Positions 18,660 to 25,468 of a stretch of DNA of 64,000 nt are shown here, one piece after another. Both the position numbers and the translations under genes were made by a program. Positions within the stretch are counted from its first letter, which is position 1, and every line of letters begins with the position of its first letter. The notes under the pieces are model-generated. The model did no database searches. It was not told the origin of the DNA and saw only the letters and a list, made by a program, of their open reading frames with translations. Source of the stretch: Sphingobacterium phlebotomi (GTDB lineage: Bacteria; Bacteroidota; Bacteroidia; Sphingobacteriales; Sphingobacteriaceae); the NCBI RefSeq assembly GCF_008180195.1, contig NZ_VTAV01000009.1:104880-168879 (forward strand), given 5' to 3'.

Positions 18660-18887
18660 TTATATAATGATGAAGCAGAACACATCACCGATGAGCCTCC
18701 CTTTATATAAACGAAGCATTCGAATAGCTGCAGGTATCGTCATATTTCTAAATGCACGGCTCAGATTTCTGGTCGAACAGCCAAGCGCAGTAGCAATACG
18801 GTTGCGATCCAGATCGGGCTCCATATAATGTTCTAATATATACTCATACGCCCGACGATCGAGAATATCCAATCTCTTTTCCGACAT
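18660..18887 (-). CDS. Short AraC-type HTH protein, probably truncated
   Basis: A 75-residue frame. Residues 10-60 match one helix-turn-helix half of an AraC DNA-binding domain: ILDRRAYEYILEHYMEPDLD, RNRIATALGCSTRNLSRAFR. In full regulators a second HTH follows, but here the sequence runs into a short hydrophobic tail (DVFCFIII) and stops. No sensing domain precedes it, and other frames downstream show no continuation that I can recognise. It is either a degraded regulator remnant or a minimal stand-alone HTH protein. The surrounding 300 bp of repeat-bearing non-coding DNA fits decay. Confidence 0.55.
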   Translation of the reverse strand: MSEKRLDILDRRAYEYILEHYMEPDLDRNRIATALGCSTRNLSRAFRNMTIPAAIRMLRLYKGRLIGDVFCFIII

Positions 18888-18955
18888 AGGACTCCAAGAT
18901 AGTGATTTTCTGTAAAAGAATCCTTACTTTTAGGCTCTTTTTAGAGGAGAGAATA

Positions 18956-19690
18956 ATGAGTATAAGCAACAATAATAACAATCAGCAGGACAGTTTATTC
19001 GGGGACCTCGAAAAAACCATTACCATCAATCAATTGATGGGTACTGCGTTTTCCGAGCGGGATGAGCAATGGCGTGATCAATTTCTGAATCATATCGATG
19101 GCGCAAACCTCAAGCTTGGTGAGCCAGAAGTAGCCATTAGCAAAGACGGTTTCCCTTATATTCAACTCCAGACGGTAAGCACTGGAGAAAGTTTTCAAGC
19201 TTTTGTTATCAAAAACCAACTAGATACTATATTAGAACAAGGCTTTGGCATCGCTATTAACGCACATTTGAACCAACCTGACTGGATTTTTTCTTATGGC
19301 GATCTAGTAAACCTTAAACTAAACGGTTCTTTTTACACCGATAACAAAGTATTTTCCGATCCGAAAGAATACTTGGGTATTGACAAAGACGAGAAAATTT
19401 TGGTAGGACAACCTTCTGAAGAGATTTTCCCTAATTTTCTTCGGAGACAGATTCGCGAGTTCTTACAATATTCCGGGATCAAAAATCCAAAAATCATGTT
19501 AATTGCACGGAATTACACCGACGAGGAACGGGCATCGCAGGATTTAGTGTTCAATATCATACCTGCACAATTTCCTTCAGAGAAAGATTTCAACACCATC
19601 ATGAATACCATACAATGGTTTTTACCCAAGCATTACTCCTTTTTCGGCGTGGATGAACTGGCCATCGAAAACGGATTTCAACCCCTTTAA
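18956..19690 (+). CDS. Conserved-looking cytosolic protein of unknown function
   Basis: A 244-residue protein I cannot assign. The ATG at 18956 is preceded by a good Shine-Dalgarno (agaggaga, 5-12 bp away), which favours it over the in-frame ATG at 18902. There is no signal peptide or membrane segment. After a Asn-rich start (MSISNNNNNQQDSLFGDLEK) the protein looks like an alpha/beta globular fold with two similar-sized halves; the second half has IMLIARNYTDEERASQDLVF and ends in WFLPKHYSFFGVDEL. A NUDIX gene follows after 20 bp and may be co-transcribed. Confidence 0.8.
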   Translation: MSISNNNNNQQDSLFGDLEKTITINQLMGTAFSERDEQWRDQFLNHIDGANLKLGEPEVAISKDGFPYIQLQTVSTGESFQAFVIKNQLDTILEQGFGIAINAHLNQPDWIFSYGDLVNLKLNGSFYTDNKVFSDPKEYLGIDKDEKILVGQPSEEIFPNFLRRQIREFLQYSGIKNPKIMLIARNYTDEERASQDLVFNIIPAQFPSEKDFNTIMNTIQWFLPKHYSFFGVDELAIENGFQPL

Positions 19691-19710
19691 CAAAATCAAA
19701 ATAAACTCAA

Positions 19711-20157
19711 ATGTATTTTAACGTACGCGTTTACGGTCTATTGACTACAGACACCGAGGAAGTTCTTATTAGTGACGAAAAGACGCTCAATGTATCGTTC
19801 ACTAAATTTCCAGGTGGAGGGCTTGAGTATGGAGAGGGTTTAATTGATGCCTTAAAACGGGAGTTCATGGAAGAATGCCAATTAGAAATAGATATTGTTC
19901 GCCATATATATACGACGGATTTCTATGAAAAATCCAGCTTTAATGACAGCCAGATTATTTCTATCTATTATCAAGTACAAGCGAAAAGTCCAATTTTATT
20001 CGATATAAAAACAAGCCCTTTTGATTTCTCCAGGGAAAAAAAACAGGAAAAAATAGAAGTATTTCGGTTTATGCCAATTGATAGTCTACAGGAAACAGAC
20101 TTAACATTCAAAACTGACAAGATGGCCTGGCATCAATTCAAAGAATTGATTTTGTAG
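19711..20157 (+). CDS. NUDIX hydrolase
   Basis: A 148-residue hydrolase of nucleoside diphosphates linked to another moiety. The Nudix box is complete: GGGLEYGEGLIDALKREFMEEC fits GX5EX7REUXEE, here split by positions about 37-58, with both metal-binding Glu residues present. The rest is the short Nudix fold without an added domain, so the substrate cannot be named. It follows the unknown 244-aa protein by 20 bp and ends at a strong 11-bp hairpin. Confidence 0.9.
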   Translation: MYFNVRVYGLLTTDTEEVLISDEKTLNVSFTKFPGGGLEYGEGLIDALKREFMEECQLEIDIVRHIYTTDFYEKSSFNDSQIISIYYQVQAKSPILFDIKTSPFDFSREKKQEKIEVFRFMPIDSLQETDLTFKTDKMAWHQFKELIL

Positions 20158-20181
20158 AGACGCAAGATTATGCGTCTCTAC
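20154..20181. repeat. gtagagacgca palindromic repeat (copy 1)
   Basis: gtagagacgca, a 6-nt loop and tgcgtctctac form a perfect 11-bp stem that overlaps the end of the NUDIX gene (its TAG is inside the left arm). No U-run follows. A related hairpin carrying tagagacgc...gtctcta lies at 37159-37197, so this is likely a dispersed palindromic (REP-like) element also used as a gene end. Confidence 0.7.
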
Positions 20182-20182
20182 G

Positions 20183-20314
20183 TTACCGTAAAAAATACGC
20201 CAGTGCGATAACTACGATGATACCGACAATAATAATAATCAGATTTCGTTTACCATCATTATCTGATTCCGCACTTTTAAATTTATAGTCCCTTTTGAAT
20301 TTATTTATGTCCAT
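20183..20314 (-). CDS. 43-residue single-span membrane protein
   Basis: A short gene with strong signals. The ATG at 20314 follows an AAAGGAG ribosome-binding site at 6-7 bp spacing. The translation begins MDINKFKRDYKFKSAESDND, has a basic KR pair, then one hydrophobic helix LIIIIVGIIVVIALAYFL and a final Arg. The N-terminal half is charged and hydrophilic, so it would lie in the cytoplasm with the tail anchored in the membrane. I do not recognise a family. It lies downstream of rlmH on the same strand with a 154-bp gap holding a hairpin. Confidence 0.65.
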   Translation of the reverse strand: MDINKFKRDYKFKSAESDNDGKRNLIIIIVGIIVVIALAYFLR

Positions 20315-20361
20315 AACAGTCTCCTTTTTTTATGGTGATGATAATAACTGTAAACCTAAAT

Positions 20362-20407
20362 AAATTCACTTTTATATGCAAAAATGCAACGCATATAAAA
20401 TGAATTT
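20362..20407 (-). terminator. Long A/T-rich hairpin downstream of rlmH
   Basis: aaattcacttttatatgc (20362-20379) pairs with gcatataaaatgaattt (20391-20407), a 17-bp stem with one bulged base and an 11-nt loop. It is 61 bp beyond the rlmH stop. No U-run follows, so termination is plausible but not assured. Confidence 0.5.
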
Positions 20408-20468
20408 GCTTTAGCTCTCCTCTACCTTTGAAAGATGCTTAATAGAGGAAATTTACATAAAAAAATAT

Positions 20469-20942
20469 TTATTCGTGGTGATAGGGTTCTCCCCGCAAGA
20501 TCGTAAATGCCCGATAAAGCTGTTCCACAAAAAACAAACGGACCATCTGATGGGAAAATGTCATTTTGGACAAAGAGAGTTGTTGGCTAGCCCGCTCATA
20601 CACTTCTTCCGAAAAACCATAGGGACCGCCAATGATAAACACAATATGCTGAACGGAGCCAACCATTTTCTGTTCCAGAAACTTCGCAAACTCTACAGAA
20701 CGAAACGTTTTTCCACGTTCATCTAATAATACCACAAAATCCCCGTTGTTCAATTGCTTTAGAATAAGTTCACCTTCTTTAGTCCTTTGTTGTTCTTGCG
20801 TTAGGTGTTTTGCATTTTTAATATCGGGAATAACGGAGATATCGAAATGTACATAATGCTTTAGCCGCATTACGTAGTTTTCTATACCCGTCTTGACAAA
20901 ATTTTCATCGGTTTTTCCGATACATAATAACGTTATTTTCAT
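20469..20942 (-). CDS. rlmH: 23S rRNA (pseudouridine1915-N3)-methyltransferase
   Basis: SPOUT-class methyltransferase that modifies pseudouridine 1915 in helix 69 of 23S rRNA. At 157 residues it is the standard length. The family hallmarks are all present: start MKITLLCIGKTDENFV, LDERGKTFRSVEFAKFL, the AdoMet knot segment VFIIGGPYGFSEEV, and the C-terminal MTFSHQMVRLFFVEQLYRAF with the final HHE. It acts as a soluble homodimer. Confidence 0.97.
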   Translation of the reverse strand: MKITLLCIGKTDENFVKTGIENYVMRLKHYVHFDISVIPDIKNAKHLTQEQQRTKEGELILKQLNNGDFVVLLDERGKTFRSVEFAKFLEQKMVGSVQHIVFIIGGPYGFSEEVYERASQQLSLSKMTFSHQMVRLFFVEQLYRAFTILRGEPYHHE

Positions 20943-21008
20943 CTACATTTATTATTTTCATCCTGTATTTTCACATCAAAATTACATTTATTAATAAAAT
21001 CAAGAAAA

Positions 21009-21905
21009 ATGAAGTTATTAAAAACAATTTCTTATGCCTGCGCACTCCTACTGTCGGTCAGTGTAAATGCACAAGAAAACGCGACACAAGACACGACAAA
21101 AATCTGGACTATTAAGGGTGAAAACACCTTCCTGATTAATCAGAGTTCTTTCTCTAACTGGGCCGCAGGGGGTGTCAATTCGTTTGCCGGCAATCTTATC
21201 TTTAATTATGACTTTAATTATAAAAAAGATAAATGGAGTTGGGATAATAAAGTATTAGCCGCCTACGGACAGACATTCCAAAAGGAAACCGACTGGCGCA
21301 AAAACGATGACCGCTTTGTTCTCAACAGCTTATTGGGATACGAAGCAGCTGAGTATTGGTTGTATACGTTTTTTATGAACTTCAACACGCAATTTGCGAA
21401 TGGATATAATTACACTGCCGATGGCAGAACAAAAATATCAGGTGGTTTTGCCCCGGCATATCTCAGCTTTGGTCCTGGTTTCGCCTATAAAAGATCAGAC
21501 AACTTCAAAGTGAACCTATCTCCCGCAGCTGCCCGTCTTATTTTCGTTACGGATGAGGAATTATCGAATGCGGGTGCATTCGGCGTAGATCCCGGTAAAA
21601 AATCCAGGTTTGAGTTAGGTGCATCTCTAGATGCTTACTACAAGATTAATTTAATGGAAAATATATCATTGGAAAACATCTTAAAGCTATATTCCAATTA
21701 CCTGGAAGACCCACAAAACGTGGATGTAGACTATACAGCGAATCTCTTTATGGAAGTGAATCGGTTTATCACCGTAAACGCGGGCGTACAGCTACTTTAT
21801 GATGATAACACCAATGTACCGAAAGTAAGAAACGGCATAGAAACTGAGGGCCCTGGCCTTCAAGTAAGACAGATCCTCGGTGCCGGAATCACCTATAAAT
21901 TCTAG
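21009..21905 (+). CDS. DUF3078 outer-membrane beta-barrel protein
   Basis: Exported protein of 298 residues. A Sec signal peptide (MKLLKTISYACALLLSVSVNA) is followed by the DUF3078 signature, KGENTFLINQSSFSNWAAGG, and then alternating aromatic beta strands (NLIFNYDFNYKK, WDNKVLAAYGQ, LLYDDNTNV) ending in GAGITYKF, a typical C-terminal barrel strand with terminal Phe. It is common in Bacteroidota and has no known function. A strong terminator follows; it is a monocistron. Confidence 0.9.
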   Translation: MKLLKTISYACALLLSVSVNAQENATQDTTKIWTIKGENTFLINQSSFSNWAAGGVNSFAGNLIFNYDFNYKKDKWSWDNKVLAAYGQTFQKETDWRKNDDRFVLNSLLGYEAAEYWLYTFFMNFNTQFANGYNYTADGRTKISGGFAPAYLSFGPGFAYKRSDNFKVNLSPAAARLIFVTDEELSNAGAFGVDPGKKSRFELGASLDAYYKINLMENISLENILKLYSNYLEDPQNVDVDYTANLFMEVNRFITVNAGVQLLYDDNTNVPKVRNGIETEGPGLQVRQILGAGITYKF

Positions 21906-21910
21906 CATCA

Positions 21911-21950
21911 AAAAAGCCTGGGAGTAATCTGGCGATTTCCCAGGCTTTAA
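21911..21950. terminator. Intrinsic terminator after the DUF3078 gene
   Basis: aaagcctggga (21913-21923) pairs with tcccaggcttt (21938-21948) to form an 11-bp stem with a 14-nt loop. It starts 7 bp after the stop codon. Confidence 0.8.
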
Positions 21951-22022
21951 AATATGATCCCGTAAAACGGGATAATCAACCTAAACCTATGACAAAGGTA
22001 TAAAAAGAAAATATAAAAAAGC

Positions 22023-22030
22023 TACCTTTG
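22023..22030 (+). promoter_or_regulatory. Putative -7 promoter box for ribE
   Basis: TACCTTTG matches the TAnnTTTG box and lies 13 bp before the ribE ATG, implying a very short leader. No FMN riboswitch is present upstream. Confidence 0.6.
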
Positions 22031-22043
22031 CAAAAAAAAGATT

Positions 22044-22643
22044 ATGTTTACCGGCATTATAGAAACTGTAGGAACAGTAACCGACATAGAAAAAGAGTTA
22101 GGAAATCTACACTTTTTCATACAATCTGACATTTCTAATGCGTTGAAAATCGATCAAAGTGTATCTCATAATGGCGTATGTTTGACTGTTGTTGGAATAG
22201 AAGAAAATGTACACAAAGTCACAGCCATACAGGAAACATTATTGAAATCTAACTTAGGTGATTTGAAAATTGGCAACTTGATCAATCTAGAACGCTGTAC
22301 GCCAGCAAATGGTCGGTTCGATGGTCACATTGTGCAAGGGCATGTAGACCAAACCGGTATCTGTGTTGCGAAAGAAGAGCAACAAGGAAGTTGGCTTTTT
22401 ACCTTTACATACCAACCACAACAGCAAAACATCACTGTTGAAAAAGGTTCTATAACGGTAAACGGTATTAGTTTAACGGTGGTCAATTCACAGGTCAATC
22501 AATTTTCAGTTGCCATTATTCCCTACACCATAGAACACACCAATCTACAACACGTAAAAGTGGGTGATACGGTTAATCTGGAATTTGATATTGTAGGAAA
22601 ATATGTTTCAAAAATAATGGCGATGCGTGATCACTCCAAATAA
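22044..22643 (+). CDS. ribE: Riboflavin synthase (alpha chain)
   Basis: Last enzyme of riboflavin synthesis; it dismutates two 6,7-dimethyl-8-ribityllumazines. The 199-residue protein holds the two tandem Lum_binding barrels: MFTGIIETVGTV with SVSHNGVCLTVV in the first, and GHIVQGHVDQTG with GSITVNGISLTVV in the second. The N-terminal MFTGIIE, needed for trimer contact, is intact. No other rib genes are nearby. The last 13 bp overlap the end of the convergent CLC channel gene. Confidence 0.96.
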   Translation: MFTGIIETVGTVTDIEKELGNLHFFIQSDISNALKIDQSVSHNGVCLTVVGIEENVHKVTAIQETLLKSNLGDLKIGNLINLERCTPANGRFDGHIVQGHVDQTGICVAKEEQQGSWLFTFTYQPQQQNITVEKGSITVNGISLTVVNSQVNQFSVAIIPYTIEHTNLQHVKVGDTVNLEFDIVGKYVSKIMAMRDHSK

Positions 22644-24421
22644 TGCCCTTGTCGAACTAATAACGCTCTATATTTGTTGAACACACTGGATTTTGAAATA
22701 AAACCTAGATATCGATCATCCTCGTCAACCACAGGTAATATCCATACGTCATCTTTGTTCATCTTGGTCATCACGATCTCCATATTCTCTTTGTCACGCA
22801 CCACATCGTTTGGTTTTTGAGCCAGTTGTTCGAAGGTCTTGTCAACTCCTTCCTCTTCGCCCAATAAAATGGAAAAAAGCCTTTCGCTATAGATTGTTCC
22901 TAGCAATTTGCCGTTATCATCTACAATAGGGAATATATTACGTTTTGAATGAATAATAGCTGACTTCCTATCTAGTGGCGTTTCATGCAGTCGCAGTATG
23001 ACAAAATTTGTTTCCAGGACATAACGTAGTTTCATCATGCTCAACACTGTTCGATCTTTATCTTCATAAGAAAGTAAATCGCCGGAATCTGCCAATACTT
23101 TGGTGTAAATGGAATGTTTGAGCATAGAACGGTTGATAAGATAGGATATAGACGTAACCAGCATCAAGGGCACCATCAGTGTATATCCTCCTGTAATTTC
23201 TGCTATTAGGAACAAACCTGTCAGCGGTGCATGCATAATGCCGGCCAGCGCACCTGCCATGCCCGCCACCACAAAATTAGGCACGTTGAGCATCACAACG
23301 CCGGTCTGATTGATACCATATGCAAAGGCGAAGCCAAGAAGCCCCCCCATTACCAAACTCGGACCAAACACCCCTCCGTTCCCACCTCCATTCAATGTAA
23401 AAAGGGATGCAAAAGATTTTGCAAATAGTGTTAAAACAGTATAACACACAACAACACCCGCCATATGCCTAAACTCAGCAAAGAGACTATTCTTAACAAT
23501 AGCATCAAACTGTCCGTCAAGCATTTGTTGTATCGCGAGATATCCTTCGCCATATAGCGCCGGAAAAATAAAAATCATCAGTCCAAGCGATATACCACTA
23601 AACCATACCTTGTTGTAAGGGTTACGGATTTTTGAGAACCAAGATTTTACCGTTGTACTTATTTTCGCAAAATAGACAGTATACAAGCCCACAATTACAG
23701 CCAACAATATATAGAAGATAAGCGCTCCTATCTCCCACTCGGTACTCGCTGTATGAAAAAGGGGTTCGCTATACAACAACCGCGAAACAACGGAGGCTAA
23801 TGCGGCGGAAATCAACAATGGGATAAACGCGGGTATAGAAAACTCCGGCAGTAAAATCTCAATAGCAAAAATCATCCCCGCAATAGGACTGTTGAACGCT
23901 CCCGCAATTCCCGCTGCTGCACCGCAGGCCAGCAACATGGTGATTTCTTTATATTGCAATCCGAAAAAACGCCCTATATTGGAACCAATGGCAGAACCAC
24001 TATAGGCTATAGGAGCTTCCAAACCGCAGGATCCGCCGAAACCGACCGTGATAGCGCTCGTTACAATCTGTGAATAAACATTGTGAGGTTCTATACGACT
24101 GGATTTCCTCGATATAGCGTAAATAATAGGTGTGATGCCGTGTTCAAATTTTTTCTTTTTTAAAAACTTACGGACATACAATACACTCAACAAAATACCA
24201 AGAAGCGGGAGAATCAAATAAAAAGAATATTTATAATGCCACTCAATATCATTCTGCAACGTGGCAGCAATAAAATGTGTCAAACCTTTTAATAGAGCAG
24301 CCGCCAAACCTCCTATAATCCCGACGAGAAAAGCCAATATGATCAGAAAATTCCGGTTTGAAATCTTCTGCATCCGCCACCGGTTCAGTTCGTCTAGTTT
24401 TTTTTGAATAGTTACTCTCAT
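22631..24421 (-). CDS. CLC-family chloride channel/antiporter with C-terminal CBS pair
   Basis: Membrane protein of 596 residues. About 10-12 membrane helices span residues 25-430. The selectivity-filter elements are GFGGSCGLEAPIAYSG (the gating Glu is kept although the usual GREGP is GLEAP), FNSPIAGMIFAIEI and NGGGNGGVFGPSLVMGG. A cytoplasmic pair of CBS domains occupies about 450-590 (VILRLHETPLDRKSA, IFPIVDDNGKLLG, WILPVVDEDDRYLGF), which in this family bind nucleotides and tune gating. Channel versus exchanger activity cannot be decided by eye. It may share an operon with oxyR, whose stop lies 16 bp upstream of the CLC start. Confidence 0.92.
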   Translation of the reverse strand: MRVTIQKKLDELNRWRMQKISNRNFLIILAFLVGIIGGLAAALLKGLTHFIAATLQNDIEWHYKYSFYLILPLLGILLSVLYVRKFLKKKKFEHGITPIIYAISRKSSRIEPHNVYSQIVTSAITVGFGGSCGLEAPIAYSGSAIGSNIGRFFGLQYKEITMLLACGAAAGIAGAFNSPIAGMIFAIEILLPEFSIPAFIPLLISAALASVVSRLLYSEPLFHTASTEWEIGALIFYILLAVIVGLYTVYFAKISTTVKSWFSKIRNPYNKVWFSGISLGLMIFIFPALYGEGYLAIQQMLDGQFDAIVKNSLFAEFRHMAGVVVCYTVLTLFAKSFASLFTLNGGGNGGVFGPSLVMGGLLGFAFAYGINQTGVVMLNVPNFVVAGMAGALAGIMHAPLTGLFLIAEITGGYTLMVPLMLVTSISYLINRSMLKHSIYTKVLADSGDLLSYEDKDRTVLSMMKLRYVLETNFVILRLHETPLDRKSAIIHSKRNIFPIVDDNGKLLGTIYSERLFSILLGEEEGVDKTFEQLAQKPNDVVRDKENMEIVMTKMNKDDVWILPVVDEDDRYLGFISKSSVFNKYRALLVRQGHYLE

Positions 24422-24436
24422 ACTTACTGATGATCG

Positions 24437-25378
24437 TTAAAGATCAAACCCCATTACTTCCCTTTTCTTTTTCGTTTTAAAACGTTCGGGTACAATGTCT
24501 AAAATTTCATTTTTCAAGGCCTTCACCGCCTGTTTCCGCACAAAGTTGGACGTCGTTACCAAGCTGATTTCACGGACAGGTTCTGGCGTTTTGAAATACC
24601 TTACGTGGTTAAGCTGGTCTTCATCATAAGCTAAGATACTCATTTCCGGCAATATCGTAATTCCACCATTGATGTCCACCATCCGTTTCAGTGTTTCCAC
24701 ACTCCCCGTATTATATTCAAACGTTCCGTCGGCTGCTTGATTATGCTTGTAATGACAAATATTCAGCACTTGCCCTCGCATACAATGCCCCTCATTAAGA
24801 AGCCATAATTTTTCATTGGCAATTTCATCTGTCGTCACTATTTTCTTTTCATATAGCGGGCTCTTTTCGGAGACATACGCTACAAAAGTTTCGTAGTACA
24901 ATGGCGTTTCCTCTATACCAGTCTCTTGTAAAGGAGTAGAAAGAATCCCACAATCCAAACGTCCTGTTTTAAGTTCCTGGATAATTCTTTCGGTCGTATA
25001 TTCCCAAATCTGTAATTGTAGTTGCGGATATTTCTGTAGTATCTTGGTTAACACATCGGGAAGCAAATAGGGTGCTACCGTAGGAATAACACCTAACTTT
25101 AGTTCGCCGGAAATCACGCCCCTCTCCTCTTGCAATAGTTCTTCTATCTTTTTGCTCTCATTCAATGCCACACGTGCCTGTCGTATGATCTTCTCGCCTA
25201 TTTCCGTAGGTACGACGGGTTGCCGACTCCGATCAAATATTTTCGCTCCCAACGATTCTTCCAGTTTCTGAATCTGCATACTCAACGTAGGCTGTGTTAC
25301 ATAGCAGTGCTCTGCCGCAGCAACAAAACTACGGTAAGTATCCACGGCTATAATATATTCCAATTGGACCAATGTCAT
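24437..25378 (-). CDS. oxyR: LysR-family hydrogen-peroxide sensor OxyR
   Basis: Peroxide-responsive activator of 313 residues. The N-terminal winged HTH reads LEYIIAVDTYRSFVAAAEHC then QPTLSMQIQKLEESLGAKIF. The effector domain carries the peroxide-sensing pair in GHCMRGQVLNIC: two Cys nine residues apart, with the same flanking HC.R.Q pattern as E. coli OxyR Cys199/Cys208. This supports OxyR rather than a generic LysR protein. It is divergent from the S46 peptidase gene. The likely regulon (catalase, peroxiredoxin, Dps) is not in the window. Confidence 0.93.
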   Translation of the reverse strand: MTLVQLEYIIAVDTYRSFVAAAEHCYVTQPTLSMQIQKLEESLGAKIFDRSRQPVVPTEIGEKIIRQARVALNESKKIEELLQEERGVISGELKLGVIPTVAPYLLPDVLTKILQKYPQLQLQIWEYTTERIIQELKTGRLDCGILSTPLQETGIEETPLYYETFVAYVSEKSPLYEKKIVTTDEIANEKLWLLNEGHCMRGQVLNICHYKHNQAADGTFEYNTGSVETLKRMVDINGGITILPEMSILAYDEDQLNHVRYFKTPEPVREISLVTTSNFVRKQAVKALKNEILDIVPERFKTKKKREVMGFDL

Positions 25379-25397
25379 CCTATCAATTTTAGCTATG

Positions 25398-25405
25398 CAA
25401 AGGTA
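25398..25405 (-). promoter_or_regulatory. Putative -7 box for oxyR
   Basis: The minus strand reads TACCTTTG, matching TAnnTTTG, 19 bp upstream of the oxyR ATG. Confidence 0.5.
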
Positions 25406-25438
25406 GGTGTTTTAGAGAGAATAATTGGAAATGTTTCT

Positions 25439-25446
25439 TAACTTTG
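25439..25446 (+). promoter_or_regulatory. Putative -7 box for the S46 peptidase gene
   Basis: TAACTTTG matches TAnnTTTG and lies 22 bp before the ATG at 25469. It is back to back with the oxyR box at 25398-25405, so the two promoters share a 33-bp core. Confidence 0.55.
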
Positions 25447-25468
25447 AGCAACACGAAAAAAGAAGTGC

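Noticed and set aside
20423..20430. Plus-strand TACCTTTG resembling a -7 promoter box
   Set aside because: No plus-strand gene or RNA lies downstream before 21009 and no -33 element is seen; chance is likely.
22000..22043. FMN riboswitch upstream of ribE
   Set aside because: Only about 90 bp of non-coding sequence, occupied by a terminator and a promoter box; no conserved RFN sequence.
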